Source: Methanothrix sp. (GTDB lineage: Archaea > Halobacteriota > Methanosarcinia > Methanotrichales > Methanotrichaceae). Taken from it: DNA of 34,114 nucleotides. Under the pieces are notes generated by a model that was not told the origin of the DNA, searched no databases, and saw only the letters and a list, made by a program, of their open reading frames with translations. Shown here in pieces: positions 8,464 to 16,450 of this stretch. Every line of letters begins with the position of its first letter. Position 1 is the stretch's first letter. Where the stretch lies: positions 1 to 34,114 of the forward strand of contig JANYKI010000134.1 in assembly GCA_025361645.1 (NCBI GenBank), read 5' to 3'. A program made the position numbers and the translations under genes.

Positions 8464-9266
8464 TGGATCACCTCTGTTGCAGAACGGTTAGCCCAGCACT
8501 GAAAGTTTATGGCTACGGGCAAAGAGGCAGTATGGCAGAAGGCCTTCTCGATTTTTATGCCAAGAGCGGTTGTGTCCCCGCCCAGGCCCATGGGACCGAT
8601 GCCAAGTGAGTTGATCCTCTCCAAGAGCTGCAGTTCTTCCTGGGATTCGCCGGGCATGTTGAGCAGAGCCCGCTTGGCCAGGCGCGCTGCCAGGTCGAAG
8701 CTGCCGCCCAGACCAATGCCCAGGAAGAGGGGTGGACAGGCATTGGCAGCTCGCTTCGCCACGCTCTTCACAATGAAATCAAAGGGATCGTCGGCAGGAT
8801 TGAGCATGCCAACCAGGCTCATGTTCTCCGAGCCTGCCCCTTTGGGAAAGGCAGTGAGCTTCAAGCCCCGGCCGTCTACATAATCCAAAATGATGTCGGG
8901 CATGCCTGTACCGGTGTTGTCTTCGCTGTTCTGGCGGGTTTGGGGATGGACGGCGTTGGGACGCAGCGGAATCACTCTGGTAGCGATCCTTACACCCTCT
9001 GCGATCGCTTCAGAAAGGCTGAAGTCCAAAATCAGTTCCCGGCCCATTTGCACATGAAAGACGGCAAGGCCTGTGTCCTGGCAGAGAGGCAGGCCTTTGG
9101 CGGTGGCAACCGCTACATTCTCCAGCATGAACTGCAGATGGTGCCGGGCTAAGGGGTGGCTCTCCCGGGCCGCAGCCTCTTCGATTCTCTGCAAGACCCA
9201 ATCGGGCAGAGATGTCTCCGCTCTTTGCAAGGCACGCACCGTGGCCTCTACCACCTTATCTTTCAT
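8460..9266 (-). CDS. fumA: Fumarate hydratase class I, alpha (N-terminal) subunit
   Basis: The 268-residue product carries the cluster-bearing half of class I fumarase. LPLCQDTGLA (about residue 61) and NACPPLFLGIGLGG (about 176) hold conserved cluster Cys residues; GIGPMGLGGDTTALGIK is the other signature block, and VAINFQCW is near the end. It overlaps fumB by 4 nt downstream and the DUF166 gene by 4 nt upstream, so three genes form one tight operon. Start at ATG 9266 is fixed by the overlap. Confidence 0.92.
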   Translation of the reverse strand: MKDKVVEATVRALQRAETSLPDWVLQRIEEAAARESHPLARHHLQFMLENVAVATAKGLPLCQDTGLAVFHVQMGRELILDFSLSEAIAEGVRIATRVIPLRPNAVHPQTRQNSEDNTGTGMPDIILDYVDGRGLKLTAFPKGAGSENMSLVGMLNPADDPFDFIVKSVAKRAANACPPLFLGIGLGGSFDLAARLAKRALLNMPGESQEELQLLERINSLGIGPMGLGGDTTALGIKIEKAFCHTASLPVAINFQCWANRSATEVIQ

Positions 9267-9997
9267 GCCTTTCGTCCCTTCTTGCCCGGTTCGATCTTGA
9301 TGGGTTTGGACTGCTCGGGCAGCTTGAGGTTGGTCAACTTGCCCAGAGCTCTTTCCATGGCGTCTTTGTGCAGGTCTCCTGAGGTGTGGATGCCTCCCGG
9401 AGTTCCGCGCACGGCGCGACAGGGATATTGCTGGCAGAAGAGGCCGGTCATGGAAGGCGCCTCATCCACGGTCTTTCCCACGATGCCCGCTGCGGCATGC
9501 CAGGTAGCTCCGCAGGGTGAGCCGCGCACAACTGTCACATTGCTGATGCGCCCTTCCTTGGTCTCCACCTCCAGCTCGGGCCGACCCAGCTTCCGGGCGA
9601 ACTCATCGATGACGGGAACGCCGCACTCCTCCAGGGTGCAGCAGATCTCATCCACCTCGATATGGATGCCGTACTTCTCTGCGATCCTCTCCAGCTCGCC
9701 GATGGAGCCGGCCCGGCCCATGCCTCCGGGAATTATGGCCGCTTTGACTCCGCCCTTCGCCGCAAGGCGCACGATCTCTGGAGTCAGGTCGGGGTGAAAA
9801 GTATAGAGAATGAGCAGGTCCACCTGGAAGATCCTGGGATCAAGGTTTAGCTCTTTGACAAACTCTTCCGGATCCTCGATGAAGCCGGGCAGCACCTGGG
9901 GAACCTCGACGGAGAAGACTGCAAAGTCAGTTCTAGTCTTGATGGTCTCCAGCAGGCGCTCGCCGTACTTTCCTCTTTTAACTACGCCAACCAGCAT
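9263..9997 (-). CDS. DUF166 family protein
   Basis: A 244-residue soluble protein: MLVGVVKRGKYGERLLETI at the start, then DLLILYTFHPDLT, AAIIPGGMGRAG, a Cys pair in DEICCTLEECG, and GSPCGATWHAAAGI and TGLFCQQYPCRA near the end. This pattern belongs to DUF166, an archaeal family of unknown reaction whose many conserved Cys suggest a metal or Fe-S site. Being the first gene of the fumarase operon with 4-nt overlap, it may help supply or assemble the Fe-S cluster of fumarase, which is inference only. Confidence 0.8.
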   Translation of the reverse strand: MLVGVVKRGKYGERLLETIKTRTDFAVFSVEVPQVLPGFIEDPEEFVKELNLDPRIFQVDLLILYTFHPDLTPEIVRLAAKGGVKAAIIPGGMGRAGSIGELERIAEKYGIHIEVDEICCTLEECGVPVIDEFARKLGRPELEVETKEGRISNVTVVRGSPCGATWHAAAGIVGKTVDEAPSMTGLFCQQYPCRAVRGTPGGIHTSGDLHKDAMERALGKLTNLKLPEQSKPIKIEPGKKGRKA

Positions 9998-10043
9998 GGG
10001 TCAAGTGATGGATGCCAGGTGTTAATAGAGATTTGCAGAGGCT

Positions 10044-10475
10044 TCAAGTTCCCTGAATGACTTGACACGAATCATCGTAAATTTTATCCCAACCGTCCCG
10101 AAAATCTTTATATTTGGAATATGGCAGAAAATACGAGTCCTTATTTTTCACTTCATACGGTTTTTGTTTCATAAATTCGTCTTCTGTGAGAATAAATATT
10201 TCAGGATTGGCTTTTACATTTCCGCAGATGATTAAAAAATCTGCCATAAATGTGCTAAGGCTGACATTATCATTTATTTTGCTAAGGGACTTAACCTGAA
10301 TCGTTCGCATGCATTTGGCATTATGATTATAAATTGCAATATCAATTCCTTTCGCATTTCTGCATGTTGGAAGGCAGTTCCACCCTCTCTTTGAAAGCTC
10401 GTAGCAGACATAGTAGAGGCCGATATTGCCTACCATTTGCTTGGACAATGACGTCTCCTCATTTTGAAGTCCCAT
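10044..10475 (-). CDS. Putative PD-(D/E)XK nuclease-like protein
   Basis: A 143-residue product with an N-terminal helix (KQMVGNIGLYYVCYELSKRGW) followed by KGIDIAIYNHNAK and then RTIQVKSLSK. The D-(X)n-Q-V-K spacing is the catalytic core of PD-(D/E)XK nucleases such as small restriction or Holliday-resolvase-like proteins. The start is the ATG at 10475, with GAGGAG 4 nt upstream. The gene is clearly more AT-rich than its neighbours and uses AT-rich codons, a sign of recent transfer. No methyltransferase or other defence gene is adjacent, so it looks like a solitary nuclease-fold gene. Confidence 0.6.
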   Translation of the reverse strand: MGLQNEETSLSKQMVGNIGLYYVCYELSKRGWNCLPTCRNAKGIDIAIYNHNAKCMRTIQVKSLSKINDNVSLSTFMADFLIICGNVKANPEIFILTEDEFMKQKPYEVKNKDSYFLPYSKYKDFRDGWDKIYDDSCQVIQGT

Positions 10476-10627
10476 ATTACTCCTCAAGCTGAGATTGAAT
10501 AAGATCTATTTAATTCTTATTATCATGTGCAGTCTTCATTTTGTTATCTTTCGCGAAAACTTTTTGTCCTTGATCTAAGCCAATCTAGCATGCCCTTATA
10601 TCAAAGCAAATGCATTAGCGCAGCGCA

Positions 10628-11983
10628 ATGAGCGAAACGATACCCTCCTGCGGCACCGTCCGCCCTATCCCAGCCTTCCTCATCGCGGGCACCCACAGCG
10701 GCGTGGGCAAGACCACAGTCACTCTGGGCCTCATGGCCGCGCTTCGCGCTCGCGGCCTGAAGGTACAGCCCTTCAAGGTAGGCCCGGACTTCATCGACCC
10801 GTCTCATCATACCGCCGTCTGCGGGCGACCCTCGCGCAATCTCGATCCTTTCATGATGGGCGAAGAGGGCGTGCGCCGCTCTTTCTCCTCTGCCCTGCAG
10901 GGCGCGGACGTGGCCGTGGTGGAGGGGGTTATGGGCCTTTACGACGGCATGGACGGAACCGAGGTCGCCAGCAGCGCAGAGGTCGCCAAGATCCTGGACC
11001 TTCCGGTCCTGTTAGTCATCAATGTGCACGGCATGTCGCGCAGCGCTGCCGCTATGGAGAAAGGCTTTGCAGAATTTGACCGGGGCGTGCGCCTGGCCGG
11101 CACGGTCCTCAATCAGGTGGGAAGCGAGCGTCACCTGGCCATGCTGAAAAGCTGCCTGGACAAGCCCGTCTTCGCTGCTCTGCCGCGAGAGAGGGAGATG
11201 GAGATGAAGAGCCGTCACCTGGGCCTGGTGATGGGCTTTGAGAAAGAGCACGATGTTGTCGCTTTGGCCGCCTTGCTGGAAAAGCATGCTGCCATCGACG
11301 AGATTCTGAAGCTACGCTCTCCGACCTGTCCCGCTAAGGAGGAGAAGGCTGATGCAAAGAAAATGGTGCGCATAGGCATTGCAGAGGATGAAGCCTTCTG
11401 CTTTTATTACTACGAGAACCTGCGCGAACTGGAAAGGCGAGGCGCAGATCTGGTCTTCTTCAGTCCGCTAGAGGACGATCTGCCCGATGTGGACGGCCTT
11501 TACATCGGTGGGGGCTATCCGGAGCTACATGCTGCCCGTCTGGAGAGCGCTCCCGCCAGAAAAGAGATTAAGCGGGCCTCAGAAGACGGCATGCCCATCT
11601 ATGGAGAGTGCGGCGGCCTGATGTACCTGGGCCGCGCCATCGAACTGGAGAGTGGCACTTTTAGAATGGTGGGGGCACTGCCCGGCTCTACTATTATGAC
11701 GAAGCGGCTTCTGGCTCTGGGGTATGTCCAGGCAGAGGCAGTAGGGCAAAATCCGGTAGTTGGGTTGGGCAAGACCCTTCGTGGGCACGAGTTTCATTAC
11801 TCGCGCTTTGACTGCGACAGGGACGCTCGCTTTGCCTACCGTTTATGCAGAGGCAAAGGCATCCAGGACGGCCGGGACGGCCTTGTTGAGCACAATACAC
11901 TGGGTGGGTACCTGCATGCACATTTCTATTCTTTTTCTGTGGACCTGTTCATAGAGAGCTGCAAGAACTACCGGAGAACATAA
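10628..11983 (+). CDS. cfbB: Cobyrinate / Ni-sirohydrochlorin a,c-diamide synthase (CbiA/CfbB type)
   Basis: This enzyme uses ATP and glutamine to amidate the a and c acetate side chains of the tetrapyrrole. In methanogens the homologue CfbB acts on Ni-sirohydrochlorin in coenzyme F430 synthesis and can overlap with CbiA of the corrinoid route; the two cannot be separated by eye. The 451-residue product has a P-loop-like GTHSGVGKTTVTLG (about residues 21-34), FKVGPDFIDPSHH, VVEGVMGLYDG, and a C-terminal glutamine amidotransferase domain with the YGECGGLMYLG Cys nucleophile and GHEFHYS. It is monocistronic and divergent from the nuclease-like gene. Confidence 0.88.
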   Translation: MSETIPSCGTVRPIPAFLIAGTHSGVGKTTVTLGLMAALRARGLKVQPFKVGPDFIDPSHHTAVCGRPSRNLDPFMMGEEGVRRSFSSALQGADVAVVEGVMGLYDGMDGTEVASSAEVAKILDLPVLLVINVHGMSRSAAAMEKGFAEFDRGVRLAGTVLNQVGSERHLAMLKSCLDKPVFAALPREREMEMKSRHLGLVMGFEKEHDVVALAALLEKHAAIDEILKLRSPTCPAKEEKADAKKMVRIGIAEDEAFCFYYYENLRELERRGADLVFFSPLEDDLPDVDGLYIGGGYPELHAARLESAPARKEIKRASEDGMPIYGECGGLMYLGRAIELESGTFRMVGALPGSTIMTKRLLALGYVQAEAVGQNPVVGLGKTLRGHEFHYSRFDCDRDARFAYRLCRGKGIQDGRDGLVEHNTLGGYLHAHFYSFSVDLFIESCKNYRRT

Positions 11984-12259
11984 GATTACAAAATTATTTG
12001 CGGTTAACTTCTTAAAATCAGTTTTCTGAGAAAAACGCATTATTTCTATCTGAAAAATAATTTTAATTTTAATATTTATTTCTACATGATGCATAATTAA
12101 ATGTTATAAATGGTATCTTATCGTTTCCTATTTAGTGAAAATACATTGATTATTGACCAACGCCCTTTGCATTCTAAAATATATAGATTCAGTATGGAGA
12201 AAAGTTTAAATGCAGATCCATGTTTATACCTGCCAATTAACGTAAATGGAGTGTTAACT

Positions 12260-12496
12260 ATGAGCAAAATAACAAGTGGAATTGTGCTCTTCTCTCTCCT
12301 GATGGCTCTCTCTTTGGGAGTTGCCTTCGCAGAGTCCGAAGTTGCTGCTACTGAGAATGTAACCGAGAACGCTACCAACAACACAACCATCAACACGACC
12401 ATAAACACAACCATAAACACAACCATCAACGAGACTGAAAACGCGACCATCGAGACTGAAACTAAGACCACCGAGACCGAAACTATCACCAAATAA
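12260..12496 (+). CDS. Small secreted Thr/Asn-rich protein with dense N-glycosylation sequons
   Basis: The 78-residue product has a signal peptide (MSKITSGIVLFSLLMALSLG, cleavage near FAES) and a mature chain of only about 55 residues that is nearly all low complexity. An INTT tetrapeptide is repeated in tandem, encoded by 12-nt DNA repeats at about 12385-12430, followed by an ETET-type tail. By count there are nine N-X-T sequons within about 35 residues. GGAGTG lies 7 nt before the ATG at 12260, so the longer upstream frame is not used. It could be a heavily glycosylated surface mucin-like peptide, though that is inferred from composition. Confidence 0.65.
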   Translation: MSKITSGIVLFSLLMALSLGVAFAESEVAATENVTENATNNTTINTTINTTINTTINETENATIETETKTTETETITK

Positions 12497-12548
12497 GAGT
12501 AATTATATCTTGGCGTGATTAAAACCGTCTTCATTGGCGGGATATCAA

Positions 12549-12577
12549 GGCAGGTTTTCCCTGCCCGTCAATTTTTC
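12549..12577 (+). terminator. Hairpin followed by T run
   Basis: GGCAGG (12549-12554) pairs with CCTGCC (12560-12565) around a TTTTC loop, and a run of T follows. It lies 53 bp after the sequon-rich gene and ahead of the next gene, as a terminator would. Confidence 0.6.
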
Positions 12578-12653
12578 TTGATTCCTAAGAATACAAAGGC
12601 CTTTTTAGAAAGGCTTATATTTTTCTGAGAAGAGCATTGTTTGAGGTATGAAT

Positions 12654-13364
12654 ATGAGAAGTACAAGTGCGTTGATACTATTAGCTGTATTGGTGGCCTT
12701 TTCAGCAGGGTCTGTCCTGGCACAGGATGTCCTAAATGCCACAAATGCCACAAATAACATGAATGCCACAAATGAGACGGCTGTCGCAGACGTCGCGCCT
12801 GTCGAAGAAGTTGCAGCCCCTCTGACGGAAACCGTGGAAGCTACCGAAGTTATCCAAAAAGAGACTGCATCAAGGTTCAAGCAGCTCTCCACCTTTGTTA
12901 AGGGAGCAACTACTGTCCTGGGAAAGAACACTGCCCAGGAATACATGGATGTGTCTAAGACCGCTAACCGAGATACAGTATTCACCCGTGAGGCGGGCGC
13001 TTCCACTCCGGCCGTGAAGGTTGGCATCACCAAGGTAAACACCGCAGAAGACAAGTACGTCCAGGTGACCAATAAGGCAGTTGGATCCTGGGACCTGGCA
13101 GGATGGACCCTGGCCTCGGCCGGAAACACCACCTTCACCTTCCCGACGCTGACCCTGGAAGAGGAAAGCTTTGTGCGCGTCCATGAGGGTGAGGGTGTGG
13201 GCAGCTTGACCGATATCTACACCAATGGCACTGCTCCGCTCTGGATCGATAACCTGGTATCCCTGCAGGATGCCGATGGAAGTATCATATCAACTTATGA
13301 TGTCTCCACCGCTCCGGCAGCAGGCACGTGGACCGATCCTCTGGCCAAGCAGATCCAGTACTAG
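12654..13364 (+). CDS. Secreted lamin-tail-domain (LTD) protein
   Basis: The 236-residue product has a signal peptide (MRSTSALILLAVLVAFSAGSVLAQ), a sequon-rich linker (LNATNATNNMNATNET), an acidic low-complexity region, and a C-terminal domain with VGITKVNTAEDKYVQVTN, SWDLAGWTLASAG, FTFPTLTLEEES and VRVHEGEG. That order matches the lamin tail domain, an Ig-like fold common in archaeal exported proteins, where it acts in binding. GAGGT lies 6 nt before the ATG at 12654 and is too close to the ATG at 12648, so the former is chosen. It shares the Asn/Thr sequon style with the preceding gene. Confidence 0.75.
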   Translation: MRSTSALILLAVLVAFSAGSVLAQDVLNATNATNNMNATNETAVADVAPVEEVAAPLTETVEATEVIQKETASRFKQLSTFVKGATTVLGKNTAQEYMDVSKTANRDTVFTREAGASTPAVKVGITKVNTAEDKYVQVTNKAVGSWDLAGWTLASAGNTTFTFPTLTLEEESFVRVHEGEGVGSLTDIYTNGTAPLWIDNLVSLQDADGSIISTYDVSTAPAAGTWTDPLAKQIQY

Positions 13365-13414
13365 ATTCGGTTGGCCGCAATTCTAGGGCGGCATATCTCT
13401 TTTTTCAACTCGTT

Positions 13415-13795
13415 GCCCAAGGAGTCCCCATCCTTTAGGGTGGGGAGGAATTGGGCGGTCCCGTAAAGTATTTATGCTCACAAATACATCTCCTGATGTG
13501 TGTTTTGCATGATCCGGCAGAGCGATACCTGAAACGGTAGGGCACCCTCACTCAGAAGGGATAAAACAGCTTCATCACCAAATCGCTCAGACGCAAGGGG
13601 ACAAAACAACTTACCGAACGCATGAGGCCGGGTAACTGGTCTAGCTGATTGTATGACAGTGGACGCTTCTTTCGGTAAGTGGGGTGCCAGCGGTAGAACC
13701 CGCCACAATGTAGTCAGCATGACGAGTCAGCCACCCTTACGCCTCCTGATTTTGTGCAGAGAGGCAAGCCGCGCCCTTCAGGACGCGGTAGTTGA
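13415..13795 (+). mobile_element. Probable IS200/IS605-type remnant bounded by hairpins, possible orphan guide-RNA region
   Basis: The left hairpin at 13426-13445 is CCCCATCC-TTTA-GGGTGGGG, extended by GCCCAA/TTGGGC at 13415 and 13451. The right hairpin at 13769-13788 is CCGCGCCC-TTCA-GGACGCGG followed by TAGTTGAC. Both have the stem and TTYA loop typical of ends of IS605-family (TnpB) elements. Between them lie inverted repeats GTATTT...AAATAC and ACATC...GATGT (about 13468-13503), but no intact transposase or TnpB. One frame near 13653-13790 could be a degraded TnpB tail ending in EASRALQDAVVDY. Identification is by pattern only. Confidence 0.45.
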
Positions 13796-13803
13796 CTACA
13801 TTT

Positions 13804-14541
13804 CTAGATATAGACCGCCGTTCCCGGCTCCACGTTGATTATTTTTGTGCTACCCCTTTCAAAGAACATTGTCTTCGGGTAGTTGAACTGACCATCGTAG
13901 ACCCGGATATCATGGTTCCTACCACCAACCATACGAAAGCTGAACCTTCCATCAAGCAGATCTCCTGCAGTTCCCTCCGTGCCCATATAATTGCCATCCA
14001 GGAATACCTGATATCCACGCATGCCTTGGGATACTATTGTGGCAGTGGAATCACCAGTGGTTGCAGCGGGAGACTGAGTGGTTGTATATGTAGGTGCGGG
14101 AATTTGTACGACGGGATATGTAGAGGTTGGTCTTGGATAGACTCTTACGGACGATTTTGTTTTTGCATAATCCATAGTTTTTGCCCAGTTCTTTTGGAAT
14201 GGCTCCCAATTCATTCCAGCTAAAGAATTCAATCTAAAGTCTGAATAATAAGGCGATGAATAAAATGGGTATACTCCATAGGGTCCTGGATATGTGCCGT
14301 TCCTAAATTGATACGGATTAGCATAATCTCTGAAAAACTCCGCGCCAAAGTAGGGATAGTACATCTGCTCCCCTGTCTGGCGTTGGTTTGGGGAAAAAAT
14401 CGGATCTGTGAAGTATTGTGCGATATCACCGCCATAAGGTCCGACGTATCCTCCACCAAGCCATTCCTGTCCACATGCAATATTAATCAGCAAGCACAAG
14501 GTGAACACTGTTATATACGGCAAAATTTTTCTATATATCAT
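13804..14541 (-). CDS. Secreted protein with C-terminal PEGA-like domain
   Basis: The 245-residue product has a signal peptide (MIYRKILPYITVFTLCLLIN), a long Tyr/Pro/Gly-rich middle (YPYFGAEFFRDYANPYQF and similar), and a Thr/Pro-rich linker. The last 70 residues (GYQVFLDGNYMGTEG, VYDGQFNYPKTMFFE, STKIINVEPG) look like a PEGA-type surface beta-sandwich. Its stop lies 9 bp beyond the right end of the IS605-like island. There is no strong Shine-Dalgarno. The parent family is not recognised beyond the PEGA-like domain. Confidence 0.65.
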   Translation of the reverse strand: MIYRKILPYITVFTLCLLINIACGQEWLGGGYVGPYGGDIAQYFTDPIFSPNQRQTGEQMYYPYFGAEFFRDYANPYQFRNGTYPGPYGVYPFYSSPYYSDFRLNSLAGMNWEPFQKNWAKTMDYAKTKSSVRVYPRPTSTYPVVQIPAPTYTTTQSPAATTGDSTATIVSQGMRGYQVFLDGNYMGTEGTAGDLLDGRFSFRMVGGRNHDIRVYDGQFNYPKTMFFERGSTKIINVEPGTAVYI

Positions 14542-14870
14542 ACGATTTCACAAAGATATCGTTATCATTAATGGAATTTAACACTATCTATATTCTGAAA
14601 AATTTTTGTCCGTTCAAGGCCTTAGTTATCCGAAAGAATACTATGAAAGCATCCGGCATGAAACAAGAGTTAGGCGATGTCAAGGCACTGGGAGGGACCC
14701 TTCATGCCTCGACTATCGCCCAGCTTTAGTTCGACGTTCAACGATATAAAGAATGTGCTCGACACGGATCTCGCGACATTTCGTTTACCAGTTGCTCAAA
14801 GGCAACCTCTAGTTAGTTCGCTTTAGTGGCAAAACAAAATGCACCTTATACTTTGACCAGTAAAAACCGA
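14542..14870. other. Intergenic stretch with possible coding debris
   Basis: No intact gene is supported. On the plus strand two coherent but broken frames occur: about 14610-14760 (SYPKEYYESIRHETRV) and about 14729-14827 (STFNDIKNVLDTDLATF). They are in different frames and have no start site, so a dead gene is possible. Confidence 0.3.
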
Positions 14871-14945
14871 TGCTCCCGTCGGGATTTGAACCCGAGTCGA
14901 AGGAGTGAGAGTCCTTCATGATTGGCCGAGCTACACTACAGGAGC
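14871..14945 (-). tRNA. tRNA-Glu (CTC)
   Basis: The minus strand folds as a cloverleaf: acceptor GCTCCTG/CGGGAGC, T arm GGGTTCAAATCCC, anticodon stem AAGGA/TCCTT and loop CTCTCAC with anticodon CTC. The discriminator is A and no CCA is encoded. A TATA-like TTAAATGAT lies upstream near 14970. Confidence 0.92.
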
Positions 14946-14973
14946 GCGGACTTGGGGTGGTTTTTACTATCAT

Positions 14974-15636
14974 TTAAGGCTTTTGGCCCTGCAAGTAATA
15001 GTCGCAGCAACTACGCAGGGCGCAAGCTTCATGTTTTGGCCCTCGCGCCCGGCAAATAAGCCTGCCGTGCGTTATCAGGTTCAGATGCAGAGAGAGATAC
15101 TTCTCCACAGGAACGATCCGCTCTAAAAGCGGCTTCGCCTTATTTGGCCTGACATCTTCACTCAACAGCCCCAGCCGGCGCGAGACGCGATAGACGTGCG
15201 TGTCCACAGGCAGGAAAGGCATGCCGAAGGCGAAGAGGAGCACCACGGACGCTGTCTTGGGCCCCACGCCGGGCAGGGATAGCAGATATGCCATGGCCTT
15301 ATCCTTTCCCATATCGGCCAGAAAGGCGAGTGAGATCGCCCCCGCATAAAGCTTGATCTTAAAAAGGGCCTCCTTTATGCGCCGGGCCTTTATCTCCGCC
15401 AGGCCGCCCGCGCGAATACTGTCGGCCACAACTTCATCCGAGGCGGCGAGGATCTCCTCGTAGTCGCAAAAAGCGCTCTTCAAGCAGGCAAAGGCTCGCA
15501 AACTGTTGATATCGCTGGTGTTCTGAGAGAGGATGGTCATGACCAGCAGATCCACGGGATCCCTTTCATCCGGATGGGGAATGCCGTATTGCTCCTCCAG
15601 AAGGGAAATGCAAGTTGCAACTCTTTGCCGGTCCAT
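14974..15636 (-). CDS. nth: Endonuclease III-type base excision repair glycosylase
   Basis: The 220-residue product removes oxidised pyrimidines and nicks the abasic site. The helix-hairpin-helix LPGVGPKTAS (residues 121-130) contains the catalytic Lys127, and VDTHVYRVSRRLG contains Asp145. The C-terminal Fe-S motif reads C195-X6-H202-X2-C205-X5-C211, where His replaces the usual second Cys. The ATG at 15636 is preferred; a TTG start 48 nt upstream would add 16 residues. It is just upstream of tRNA-Glu, on the same strand. Confidence 0.88.
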   Translation of the reverse strand: MDRQRVATCISLLEEQYGIPHPDERDPVDLLVMTILSQNTSDINSLRAFACLKSAFCDYEEILAASDEVVADSIRAGGLAEIKARRIKEALFKIKLYAGAISLAFLADMGKDKAMAYLLSLPGVGPKTASVVLLFAFGMPFLPVDTHVYRVSRRLGLLSEDVRPNKAKPLLERIVPVEKYLSLHLNLITHGRLICRARGPKHEACALRSCCDYYLQGQKP

Positions 15637-15806
15637 CTCAACTGAAGATGACGTGCATCGTTTAAAAGCTTGGCCGGTATCCAAGGCACCAGTCGAAAAA
15701 ATGGTTCATAATTACCAGTTATTCCTAACTTTTCGGGCACATGCGCGCGCAGCCGGGTCTTCGCGCTGGGGCAGCGCAGGCGCACGCGAGCGTTGTTCAA
15801 TAGAAT

Positions 15807-16195
15807 TCAATTATCTCGTGGAATAAATATTACTATATCAAGGTGAGTAGATAGTGTCTTGTATTTTGTGCCTTTTAGTGCGGCATCAATCATGCCTTCT
15901 TTATCCGCATCACTTCCCGCAATAACCCTGGATACCTCACATCTCTTGCATCTAAAATGATATCCATCTTTCTCGCGGATCTCGATATAGCCGCCTTCAC
16001 ATTCTTGATGGTGCATCTTGAGGTCGAGAATGGTGAAATGTTCGTCACGATCCTGTAATCCTACTGCTATCGTCATTCCAACTTTCGACTCTATGCATGT
16101 TGCATCAGCATCGCTCACCTTCTCTGTATCTGCCCTGGCCTGAGCCGTTTTTTCCCAAAATTAGGCGTTACCTTCTCCGCATTTTCATTTTTCAT
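15807..16195 (-). pseudogene. Small Cys-rich protein gene split by a homopolymer frameshift
   Basis: A strong AAGGAGAT lies 6 nt before an ATG at 16195. That frame gives 26 codons (MKNENAEKVTPNFGKK...) and stops at 16115. A second frame, open from 16172 and in use by the GTG at 16118, gives a 103-residue product with HHQECEGGYIEI, HFRCKRCEVSRV and LDIVIFIPRDN. Between them is an A6 run (about 16150-16155). Adding one A would fuse both into a single protein of about 130 residues with a CxxC zinc-like motif. The alternatives are a leader peptide with GTGA coupling, a programmed frameshift, or a sequencing indel. The family is not recognised. Confidence 0.5.
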
Positions 16196-16450
16196 TTTGA
16201 AATCTCCTTGTAGTTTCTAGTTATAAAAGGAACTCCTTTAATTTAAGTCTTTTTGATATCAAAATTTTAAATACAGATGATAAGCCCAGGACCATTCCGA
16301 CTTCAGCAAGAGACCCTCTTCACCCCGGCCGTCTCTGCCGGGCCTCTTGCCTGCCTCGCCGTTTCTCCTTTCGAAATCATTTCAAGATCTTCGGCCCCAT
16401 GTTCCGCGAGAAGCAAAGGCTATTAACCAGAGAATGACAAAAAATGCACA
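16196..16450. promoter_or_regulatory. Divergent intergenic region
   Basis: This region separates the split Cys-rich gene (minus) from the MgtC/DUF4010 gene (plus). AT-rich blocks near 16240-16275 (TTTGATATCAAAATTTTAAATA) can hold promoter elements. Nothing else is recognised. Confidence 0.35.

Noticed and set aside
12385-12430. Possible CRISPR-like repeats
   Set aside because: The 12-bp tandem units have no spacers and encode INTT in frame; it is coding low complexity. No CRISPR array is seen in the window.
12118-12534. Long minus-strand frame opposite the sequon-rich gene, with many Val repeats
   Set aside because: It is the mirror of the ACC/AAC repeats; it has no ribosome site, while the plus frame has a signal peptide and Shine-Dalgarno.
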